A DNA stretch of 7,356 nucleotides from Lachnoclostridium sp. UBA1241. GTDB taxonomy: Bacteria; Bacillota; Clostridia; Lachnospirales; Lachnospiraceae. This document shows, piece by piece, positions 1 through 5,045 of the stretch. Where the stretch lies: contig DBWJ01000072.1 in NCBI GenBank assembly GCA_002308955.1, positions 1-7,356 on the forward strand. The letters are read 5' to 3'. Under the pieces are notes generated by a model that worked only from the letters and a program-made list of their open reading frames with translations, ran no database searches and was not told the DNA's origin. The position numbers and the translations under genes were made by a program. Position 1 is the stretch's first letter. Each line of letters begins with the position of its first letter.

Positions 1-11
1 GGCCGTTTTTT
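1..11 (+). terminator. 3' tail of a rho-independent terminator, cut by the window edge
   Basis: The first 11 bases are a GGCCG end followed by six T. They are identical to 2346-2356, the closing end of the complete terminator at 2313-2356. The following 28 nt (12-39) also match 2357-2384 at about 24 positions. I infer that a full hairpin of the same family lies just left of the window and ends an upstream plus-strand gene. The 5' arm is not visible, so this rests on homology alone. Confidence 0.5.
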
Positions 12-39
12 GCGAGGTTTTGCCCGGCTGAAGGGCGCC

Positions 40-114
40 GCGGCCCACCGGGGACGGAAATCTACCTGTAGGTGGGCCGAACTTCGCGGAGCCACTGCTT
101 GCTAAATAGCAAGT
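40..114 (+). repeat. 75-bp structured repeat, copy 1
   Basis: This is the first of six copies of an intergenic repeat. It opens with GCGGCCCACC and has a perfect 9-bp inverted repeat, CGGCCCACC (41-49) with GGTGGGCCG (71-79), around a 21-nt loop. A conserved AACTTCGCGGAGCCACT segment follows. The copy ends in a second small hairpin, CTTGCT-AAAT-AGCAAG. It contains no coding signal. The next copy begins exactly 75 nt later. It is probably a REP-like or MITE-like palindromic element; its biological role is unknown. Confidence 0.85.
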
Positions 115-188
115 GCGGCCCACCAGAGACGGGAATTTGCTTGTAGGTGGGCCGAACTTCGCGGAGCCACTACTCTTTTTTTGCAAGT
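115..188 (+). repeat. 75-bp structured repeat, copy 2 (variant 3' end)
   Basis: This copy is in tandem with copy 1. The long stem CGGCCCACC/GGTGGGCCG is intact. The loop starts AGAGACGG instead of GGGGACGG. The terminal CTTGCT-AAAT-AGCAAG hairpin is destroyed: its 5' arm is replaced by a run of seven T (176-182), and only GCAAG remains. The copy abuts the terminator at 192-233, whose upstream context (GCAAGTATGGCCC) is the same as at the right-hand terminator. Confidence 0.8.
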
Positions 189-191
189 ATG

Positions 192-233
192 GCCCCCCTG
201 AAAGCCAAAATGGCTTCCGGGTGGGCATTTTTT
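192..233 (+). terminator. Rho-independent terminator, plus strand
   Basis: The arms 192-206 and 212-226 pair around a five-base loop (AAAAT). They have one G-T wobble and two mismatches (C-T and A-C). Six T (228-233) follow after a single A. It would stop plus-strand transcription coming from the gene left of the window. It belongs to the same family as the terminator at 2313-2356 and is slightly decayed by comparison. Confidence 0.7.
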
Positions 234-359
234 GACATCCTCAATCCCTTATAGATGCTGGGTTTCTTCGCGACGCATCCACCGTCACCCCGGCTTCTTT
301 TGTGCATCATTTTTCGGGTGCTTTGATTTTCTGTGCATTTTTGCCTAGACGAGATAGCC
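234..359. other. Intergenic stretch with no recognisable gene
   Basis: This stretch lies between the terminator and the promoter region of the nuclease-like gene. I see only a weak 5-bp hairpin (GATGC 254-258 with GCATC 275-279) and two short similar segments containing TGTGCAT. A minus-strand open frame crosses it, but that frame also covers the terminator and shows no start signal or family resemblance. I find no RNA gene or riboswitch. Confidence 0.5.
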
Positions 360-377
360 AAAAAACGGCCGTTTTTT
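360..377. repeat. 18-bp perfect palindrome of A-tract, CGGCCG, T-tract
   Basis: Six A, CGGCCG and six T (seven in total) form a perfect palindrome ending 5 bp before the -35 box of the next promoter. The position and the A/T tracts fit an UP-element-like or DNA-bending site, or a dimeric regulator operator. As RNA it would be a poor terminator because there is no room for a loop. The function is inferred. Confidence 0.4.
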
Positions 378-382
378 TCTAC

Positions 383-411
383 TTGCACCGAGGCTGAAAT
401 CCGCCTATACT
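383..411 (+). promoter_or_regulatory. Sigma-A promoter of the nuclease-like gene
   Basis: TTGCAC (383-388), a 17-bp spacer and TATACT (406-411) give a near-consensus vegetative promoter. Transcription would start near 418, giving a leader of about 34 nt. The ribosome binding site is GGGGGT (441-446), 5 nt before the ATG, which is G-rich rather than a classical AGGAGG. Confidence 0.7.
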
Positions 412-451
412 TGTCGCACCGAAGTCATAAAGCATTTGTCGGGGGTAGAAA

Positions 452-1270
452 ATGGATTATTATCAACTTGAAAACAATCGGGCGGATTTGCTCGCATTAC
501 TGGAAGACAGAAGGAGGGTTTTGCAGGATTTGCTTCGCAAACTTGAGGCAAATCAGAAGCCTCACCCCGGGGGAATGGTGAAGGCTCATCGGCATTTTGA
601 CGGCTTTCAGTATTACCGCAAAGAGAATTCCGAAGAGGACTGGACGTATATTCCGAAGGAGCAACGCGGCATAGCCGAGACGATCATCAATTGCGAATAC
701 AGGGCAACAATGATAAAGCAAGTCAGGGCAGAGCTGGAAGCGATAAATCGCATGCTTGCCGTTGATCCTCCCAAAAGTATAGAGGAACCGTTCCGCAGAT
801 TATCGGCCGGCAGACAGGCGCTGATTCATAGGTTTCTTCTGACTGAAGAGGAAGTGAAGCAGGCATTTTTGAATGAATCCTATAAAACATTGGAGGCTTT
901 CGAAGAGAACAAGCAGTATGAAACGCAGAACGGAGAATTTGTTCGTTCCAAATCCGAACTGATCATCGCAGACGCGCTGCTGAAGGCCGGAGTACCTTAC
1001 CAATACGAGTATCCGATTCATCTGAAGAAACACGGAACGGTTTATGCGGATTTCCGGTGCCTGAATGTTCGCAGAAGAAAGATAATGGTGTGGGAGCACC
1101 TCGGGAAAATGGGAGATGAGGAGTATGCGACCGCGGCGCTTCAGAAGGTCCGGGCTTACGAAGAGAACGGCTATGTTTTGGGCGATTCACTCATTATTAC
1201 TGCGGAGTCTTACCAATGTCCCTTGACTACATCAACCATCAACCGTTGGATCAAACGGTTGTTATTGTAA
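452..1270 (+). CDS. Hypothetical protein with C-terminal PD-(D/E)XK nuclease-like domain
   Basis: This is a 272-residue orphan protein. Residues 5-35 and 80-103 are charged helices that look like coiled coil. Between them is a conserved-looking patch, FQYYRKE (52-58) to YIPKEQR (66-72), that I associate with uncharacterised Clostridia proteins. Residues 164-250 resemble a restriction-endonuclease fold. They show a helix with E169 (RSKSELIIADALL), the YEYPIHL strand, D200 in YADFRCLN, and E215 in VWEHLGKM, then a helix with K232. The usual (D/E)xK lysine after E215 is replaced by Leu, so the lysine may come from the following helix or the enzyme may be altered. The start is fixed by the promoter and GGGGGT site. 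The stop codon abuts the degenerate repeat copy, and no terminator follows. Base composition looks lower in GC than the 2612-5708 operon, consistent with acquisition. The fold call is tentative; a DNA-repair or defence role is possible but unproven. Confidence 0.8.
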   Translation: MDYYQLENNRADLLALLEDRRRVLQDLLRKLEANQKPHPGGMVKAHRHFDGFQYYRKENSEEDWTYIPKEQRGIAETIINCEYRATMIKQVRAELEAINRMLAVDPPKSIEEPFRRLSAGRQALIHRFLLTEEEVKQAFLNESYKTLEAFEENKQYETQNGEFVRSKSELIIADALLKAGVPYQYEYPIHLKKHGTVYADFRCLNVRRRKIMVWEHLGKMGDEEYATAALQKVRAYEENGYVLGDSLIITAESYQCPLTTSTINRWIKRLLL

Positions 1271-1345
1271 GCGCGGCCCACCGGGGACGGAAATTAGCTT
1301 GTAGGCACGCCGAACTGAGCGGAGCCGCTGCTTGCTTTTCTGCAA
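1269..1345 (+). repeat. 75-bp structured repeat, isolated degenerate copy
   Basis: AAGCGCGGCCCACC begins on the last two bases of the stop codon of the preceding gene. The middle matches the other copies well (GGGGACGGAAATTAGCTTGTA appears as a variant loop). The closing arm reads GGCACGCCG instead of GGTGGGCCG, which breaks the long stem. The downstream segment is also altered (ACTGAGCGGAGCCGCT), and the terminal hairpin survives as TTGC-TTTTCT-GCAA (1332-1345). An outer pairing, GCCGCT (1324-1329) with AGCGGC (1350-1355), surrounds it. This is the oldest-looking copy in the window. Confidence 0.75.
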
Positions 1346-1360
1346 TCATAGCGGCACAGA

Positions 1361-1388
1361 GTGTCACATTTGTCGCAAAATGTGACAC
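1361..1388. promoter_or_regulatory. Perfect 11-bp inverted repeat, candidate operator or RNA hairpin
   Basis: GTGTCACATTT (1361-1371) and AAATGTGACAC (1378-1388) are exact reverse complements around a six-base centre. There is no T run, so it is not a standard terminator. It lies about 70 bp upstream of the -35 box of the next gene. Its core recurs in modified form in the truA promoter (6571-6590). It is either a regulator site or a hairpin in the 3' end of the preceding transcript. Confidence 0.5.
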
Positions 1389-1460
1389 ATGTGACTGCCC
1401 CTCTTGTCACAAAATGCGTCACATATGACTCGTCCCTCTTGTTATCCGTGGCATATGACT
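1372..1460 (+). repeat. Degenerate 34-nt tandem repeat running into the -35 box
   Basis: Unit 1 (1372-1405) and unit 2 (1406-1440) share 21 of their first 25 bases and end in CCCTCTT. A shortened third unit (1441-1460) keeps GCATATGACT and ends on the first T of the -35 box. Each unit carries TGTCAC or TGTGAC-type half-sites. This arrangement suggests repeated binding sites for one regulator of the downstream gene. The regulator is not identified. Confidence 0.55.
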
Positions 1461-1488
1461 TGATGTTCGCGGATGAAAGCCCTATAAT
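1460..1488 (+). promoter_or_regulatory. Sigma-A promoter of the membrane-anchored orphan gene
   Basis: TTGATG (1460-1465), a 17-bp spacer and TATAAT (1483-1488) form a strong promoter. The predicted start of transcription is near 1495, so the leader is very short. An excellent ribosome binding site, AAAGGAGG (1496-1503), sits 8 nt before the ATG at 1512. If the start site is right, the Shine-Dalgarno lies at the very 5' end of the message. Confidence 0.75.
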
Positions 1489-1511
1489 AGTGTGCAAAGG
1501 AGGGACGGGAT

Positions 1512-2216
1512 ATGAAAGACGACGATAAAACTTTATTGACGATCGCAACTCTGGCGGTCGGCGCGCTGACCTTGTTCGGAGCGTATAAACAGCTTTCAGA
1601 CCGGGTGAAGAAGGATGAGCAGAAGACCGGGTCGGATACCGAGCCGGATATCGAGCGGAAGGTTGTGAAGCCGAGCGAACCGGAGCCCCCGCGCCCGGTA
1701 CAGGAGCAAGTTTCTGCACCGTTGATTACCGAGAAGGATTTTGCGGAAGAGAACAGGGGACTGATTTTTGAGCCGAAGGCGTATCAAGCCGAGTTCATGG
1801 CGGAAATCAATAACAGTTTTACAAAATTCTTCCCAAAAGAATGCTTTTCCGATAAGTGGGCGTATAGCGGGTTTCCGTCAGGACGCTATGTCATCCTGGT
1901 ATACCAGCGTCATTCCGTCTATCAGAACGGAAAGTGCATTTATGAGAATAAAAACTACGTGAATAGCATCGGAGACTACTCCAGGTATCACAAGCCTGTT
2001 TTCAACGTTGCCGCCGAGGAGGATACGGCTTACCCCGTTTCCACCTGGGGAGAGCACAGGCTGAGAAGCTGCATAATCATGGATCCGAAGCATGACAATA
2101 TCATTCCCGCAAAATACGAAACTGCTGCCGAAGCGGCGAAAGCCGCGAAGGAGTACTCGTTAAAGGGCTATAAGACAGCCGTAATAGAGTGGTACGCGGA
2201 TTATGATATGTACTAG
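1512..2216 (+). CDS. Membrane-anchored protein of unknown function
   Basis: This is a 234-residue protein I do not recognise. After a charged start (MKDDDK), residues 8-25 form one hydrophobic segment (LLTIATLAVGALTLFGAY), read as an uncleaved signal anchor because there is no lipobox or clear cleavage site. Residues 30-75 are a low-complexity linker rich in Lys, Glu and Pro. Residues 85-234 form a compact-looking domain with aromatic strands (RYVILVYQRHSVYQNGKCIY), Cys at 111, 142 and 187, and a final Ala/Lys helix before KTAVIEWYADYDMY. The start is well supported by AAAGGAGG and its own promoter. The gene is monocistronic: repeats separate it from the gene on its left, and a terminator ends it at 2313-2356. 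It faces the end of the CotH operon. The tail probably lies outside the membrane, but topology cannot be fixed from this sequence. Confidence 0.75.
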   Translation: MKDDDKTLLTIATLAVGALTLFGAYKQLSDRVKKDEQKTGSDTEPDIERKVVKPSEPEPPRPVQEQVSAPLITEKDFAEENRGLIFEPKAYQAEFMAEINNSFTKFFPKECFSDKWAYSGFPSGRYVILVYQRHSVYQNGKCIYENKNYVNSIGDYSRYHKPVFNVAAEEDTAYPVSTWGEHRLRSCIIMDPKHDNIIPAKYETAAEAAKAAKEYSLKGYKTAVIEWYADYDMY

Positions 2217-2250
2217 GTCAGTACACAAGCCTGGTAGGCCGGGATAGAGG

Positions 2251-2302
2251 TTCCGGCAAGAATGGTTCTATCAGGAGTTGTTCCGGCAAGAATGGTTCTA
2301 TC
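2251..2302 (+). repeat. 22-bp exact direct repeat, two units with 30-nt period
   Basis: Positions 2251-2272 and 2281-2302 are identical, starting TTCCGGCAAG and ending GTTCTATC, with AGGAGTTG between them. GATAGA just before the first unit (2243-2248) is complementary to TCTATC at the end of either unit, so alternative hairpins can form. They lie in the 3' untranslated region of the membrane-anchored orphan, between its stop codon and the terminator. A local duplication is the simplest origin. Confidence 0.8.
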
Positions 2303-2312
2303 TAGCAAGTAT

Positions 2313-2356
2313 GGCCCATCTGGAAGCCGTTTAGGCTTTCAGGTGGGCCGTTTTTT
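2313..2356 (+). terminator. Strong rho-independent terminator for the orphan membrane protein gene
   Basis: GGCCCATCTGGAAGCC (2313-2328) pairs fully with GGCTTTCAGGTGGGCC (2334-2349), with two G-T wobbles, around the five-base loop GTTTA. One G and then six T (2351-2356) follow. It stops plus-strand transcription before the convergent CotH gene. There is no T run on the other strand, so it should not act on the CotH operon. It is homologous to 192-233 and to the fragment at 1-11. Confidence 0.9.
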
Positions 2357-2384
2357 GCGAGGTTTTGCCCGTCGGAAGGGCGAC

Positions 2385-2459
2385 GCGGCCCACCGGGGAC
2401 GGGAATCTGCTTGTAGGTGGGCCGAACTTCGCGGAGCCACTACTTGCTAAATAGCAAGC
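2385..2459 (+). repeat. 75-bp structured repeat, copy 4
   Basis: This is the first of three head-to-tail copies. It has the intact 9-bp stem CGGCCCACC/GGTGGGCCG, a GGGGACGGGAATCTGCTTGTA loop (one base longer than the visible core if the last A is counted), and the intact CTTGCT-AAAT-AGCAAG terminal hairpin. It follows the terminator by the same 28-nt spacer seen at 12-39. Confidence 0.85.
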
Positions 2460-2534
2460 GCGGCCCACCGGAGACGGAAATTAGCTTGTAGGTGGGCCGA
2501 ACTGCGCGGAGCCACTACTTGCTAAATAGCAAGC
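2460..2534 (+). repeat. 75-bp structured repeat, copy 5
   Basis: This copy starts exactly 75 nt after copy 4. Both hairpins are intact. Differences are confined to the loop (GGAGACGGAAATTAGC) and to ACTGCGCGG in place of ACTTCGCGG. Loop variation with conserved stems suggests the folded form matters, though six copies are too few to test that. Confidence 0.85.
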
Positions 2535-2609
2535 GCGGCCCACCGGAGACGGGAATTTGCCTGTAGGTGGGCCGAACTTCGCGGAGCCACTACTTGCTAA
2601 AAGGCAAGC
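2535..2609 (+). repeat. 75-bp structured repeat, copy 6, abutting the CotH stop
   Basis: This copy starts 75 nt after copy 5, with the main stem intact. The terminal hairpin reads CTTGCTAAAAGGCAAG, so it is reduced to CTTGC/GCAAG. The copy ends two bases from the stop codon of the minus-strand CotH gene (2612-2614). The CotH transcript must therefore run into the antisense form of the array, where no T-run terminator is visible. Confidence 0.85.
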
Positions 2610-2611
2610 AC

Positions 2612-5026
2612 CTATGGTCTCAGCTCCTCAAACTGCATCGTATACGCGTTTCGCTTGAACACGAAGCCGGTGTGGGTGTTCGGCACGGTGAAGGAATCGA
2701 CGGTGGCGCCGGAGGCGTCCTTCAGGATGATGGTTTCGCCCTGCGAAAGGTTGAAGATCGCCCTGCGGACGTTCGTGACGTCTTCAGGGGTATTATTGCC
2801 GTACACGGTAATGCTTTCGCCGGGAAGAATCTTGTCGCCCTCGGCGAAGAGGTAATTATAGGTGCCGTCGGTGAGGATGAAGCCGGTGAGGCTCACCTCG
2901 GCAGGCGTCAGGTTCGTAATCGTCACCGAATCCTCGTCGCGCGCGGAGTAGGAGCTGATGTAGATCTTGTTCATCGGCGCGTCCTTGATGTGAAGCGTGA
3001 TGTTCACGTTGCCGGATACGACGTCACCAGCACCGATCCGAAGCGTTGCGCTTCTTACTTCGCGGCCGTTCACCTCCCAGTAATCGAAGGCTTTGCCGAG
3101 CGAGTATTCCGCCGATACGACGGTCGCGTAATCGGTGAAATAGACGCCATAGATGTCGTTGCCGTCCTTTGCTGTGAAGCTGTTCACCACGACGCGGGCG
3201 CCCGCGGTACCGGTGATATTGAGGTTGTATTTGACGCCGGTCAGGCCGAAGTCGAACTTGAGGTAATCGGCGGCGCGGTCGGCTCTTCGAAGGGCGAACT
3301 TCACGATGGTCTCAAGGTTGCCGTCGTACTGGCCCTCGTGTACCCAGGAGACGTCCTCTTTGCCGAGGGTGGAAATCCACTTGTAGTAATAGTGCATTTC
3401 GTTCTCACGGTTCTTCGTGATGGAATTGAGGCGCGCAACGACGCTCTGGTAGGAGAGCGCGCCCGAGCCGAGGTCGAGGGACTTCTTGATGAAGTATTCG
3501 CGGCAGTCCGCCCGCTCCATAAGGGCTGCAAAAAGCGGCGAGCGGCGCTCGCTGTTCGAGCTGAGCACCTGCTTTAAGGTATCGTAGGAGTTCAGAACCT
3601 CCTTCTGGTCATAAAGCCCCATCGTATAGTCGACGTCGTGCACCAGATGGCGCCAGCGCCCGTCGTAAGGGCCTTCGCCGAAGGACTCACCCTCCGCCGG
3701 GAAGTACCGGTAGCACCGCACGTTGTTGTGCGGCCAGTCCTTGTTGCAGAGATAGATGTTAAATGCCATATAGTCGAGGTAATTCTCGACGTCCATCCAT
3801 TTGCAGAGCGCTGTATAGTTGGCGTAATTGTTCAGATCCTTGTGGGCGAACTCATCGTAAATCTTATTGAATTCCTCGGCGATCTTCGCCTCTTCCTCGT
3901 CATCCTCGTCGTATTTCTTCTCGGTATCCGTTCCCGAAAGCACCACAAACTCGCCCTCGGTGAAATCGCCGCCGTTCGCCGCCTTCTCGGCCGGAGAAGC
4001 GCCGTAGCGGTCCTTGAAGAATTCGTCGCAGTACGCGGCGTGGAGCCAGTAGAAGCCGTAATATGCGCCGTTTATGTAAGCAATCGCGGGGAAGACCGGC
4101 TCGTAATCACTAAAGCCGGCGTCCTTTGCGAGCATCTGGTTCAGCTCATCGCGGACAAATGCGAAACGGTAATCGTTACCGCTTGCGCGAAGCACGAATT
4201 TGTCGTAGCGGACTATCTGCGTGCCCTCATCGGAGAGCAGGTTAAAACAGTTCAGATAGGTGGTACCCGCCTCGGGCGAGTAGCTTTTCCTCGCGTAAAA
4301 TTTCATGGATTTATGCGAATTCTGCCGGCTGTACGCGCCGTAGATTCGAACGCCTAATTTCTGCGCGGTAATCCGGTCGCCGGAGCGGTTTAATACCTCG
4401 ACATAAACCGGGCGCTCGCTTGCGCGTCCGCGCTGCTCGTAGTTGAGTCCGAACAGAATACCGTTGGGAGCCGCGGTCAGGTCGGCGGGGTCGCCCGAGA
4501 TACAGAAAATCAGAAGATTCTCATAACGGTTGTCGACGGTCTTGCCGATGACGTAGCTGTGGATAATCTCGTCGGATTTGGTGCCGTCGTTATAGTAAAC
4601 AATCGCGCGCACCGTATGCACCTTCGGGTCGTCCGTGGCGCTCGCGAGAAGGTCGATGCCATTTTCCGGGCTGTAAGGGTTAGACTTGTCGGTCGGCGTC
4701 TCCCCGTTCAGGGTGAAGTAAATCTTTCCTTCCTTGCGGGTGTGAATCTTAAGCTTGATGCTTTCCTTGTAGAAATAGTTGTTGTGCGAAAGCACGATGT
4801 CATCCATTTCATCGGTAAATCGGAAGTCGTCCTCCGTATAATCGACGGGCTTCACGGAAGGTCCGACCGGCATCTCCGGATCCGGCTCGGCGGTGGGCGT
4901 CGGCGGTGCCGGCGGCTCATCGGATTTCTTCCCGAAATAGGAAATCAGTCCGACGGCAAGGAAGATTGCGGCGGTGATTCCGGCAATGATGATAAAAGGC
5001 AGTTTTGAAGATTTCTCTTTTTCCAT
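2612..5026 (-). CDS. Membrane-anchored CotH-family kinase-like protein
   Basis: This 804-residue protein is the last gene of the operon. Residues 9-31 are a membrane anchor, followed by a Pro-rich linker (38-60). Residues about 75-160 resemble the chitobiase C-terminal domain (KIYFTLNGETPTDKSNPY). The CotH domain spans about 168-590. It contains SHKSMKFYARKSY (237-249), LRASGNDY...RDELNQML, NGAYYGFYWLH (319-329), NKDWPHNNVRCYRY (428-441) and HDVDYTMG (463-470). D430, N435, D464 and D466 fit the catalytic and metal sites of this atypical kinase family, of which B. subtilis CotH phosphorylates spore-coat proteins. The usual Glu after the NGxYxGxY motif seems missing (LHAAY). An acidic insertion lies at 373-380. 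Residues about 597-681 look like a divergent InlB B-repeat (FDYWEVNGREV), and about 687-780 like a lamin-tail domain. The start ATG follows GGGGGAT. It lies 19 nt after the DUF4956 stop. It probably acts outside the membrane; the substrate is unknown. Confidence 0.9.
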   Translation of the reverse strand: MEKEKSSKLPFIIIAGITAAIFLAVGLISYFGKKSDEPPAPPTPTAEPDPEMPVGPSVKPVDYTEDDFRFTDEMDDIVLSHNNYFYKESIKLKIHTRKEGKIYFTLNGETPTDKSNPYSPENGIDLLASATDDPKVHTVRAIVYYNDGTKSDEIIHSYVIGKTVDNRYENLLIFCISGDPADLTAAPNGILFGLNYEQRGRASERPVYVEVLNRSGDRITAQKLGVRIYGAYSRQNSHKSMKFYARKSYSPEAGTTYLNCFNLLSDEGTQIVRYDKFVLRASGNDYRFAFVRDELNQMLAKDAGFSDYEPVFPAIAYINGAYYGFYWLHAAYCDEFFKDRYGASPAEKAANGGDFTEGEFVVLSGTDTEKKYDEDDEEEAKIAEEFNKIYDEFAHKDLNNYANYTALCKWMDVENYLDYMAFNIYLCNKDWPHNNVRCYRYFPAEGESFGEGPYDGRWRHLVHDVDYTMGLYDQKEVLNSYDTLKQVLSSNSERRSPLFAALMERADCREYFIKKSLDLGSGALSYQSVVARLNSITKNRENEMHYYYKWISTLGKEDVSWVHEGQYDGNLETIVKFALRRADRAADYLKFDFGLTGVKYNLNITGTAGARVVVNSFTAKDGNDIYGVYFTDYATVVSAEYSLGKAFDYWEVNGREVRSATLRIGAGDVVSGNVNITLHIKDAPMNKIYISSYSARDEDSVTITNLTPAEVSLTGFILTDGTYNYLFAEGDKILPGESITVYGNNTPEDVTNVRRAIFNLSQGETIILKDASGATVDSFTVPNTHTGFVFKRNAYTMQFEELRP

Positions 5027-5045
5027 GGTATCCCCCGATTACGGC

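Noticed and set aside
170..388. 72-codon minus-strand open frame in the left intergenic region
   Set aside because: It spans the terminator hairpin and the gene 1 promoter, and has no supporting start signal or similarity I recognise.
1361..1388. Rho-independent terminator for the nuclease-like gene
   Set aside because: The hairpin is perfect, but no T run follows and the stem is not GC-rich; an operator is the better reading.
1294..1719. 141-codon minus-strand open frame
   Set aside because: It runs antisense through repeat DNA, the tandem operator-like repeats, the promoter and the start of the plus-strand gene at 1512.
2262..2450. 62-codon plus-strand open frame
   Set aside because: It crosses the direct repeat, the strong terminator and a 75-bp repeat copy; it is composed of noncoding elements.
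40..2609. CRISPR array
   Set aside because: The repeats are 75 bp and directly abut with no unique spacers, and no cas gene is present.
40..2609. Integron attC cassette array
   Set aside because: Single genes lie between structured repeats in the same orientation, but the repeats lack clear attC core-site pairs, each gene has its own promoter, copies occur in tandem without genes, and no integrase is seen.
2567..3577. 336-codon plus-strand open frame opposite the CotH gene
   Set aside because: It is antisense to a gene with clear domain motifs, starts inside a repeat copy, and has a Val/Arg/Asp-rich composition typical of the reverse frame of GC-rich codons.
3638..4357. 239-codon plus-strand open frame inside CotH
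   Set aside because: It is a shadow of the CotH coding frame, with no ribosome binding site or family resemblance.
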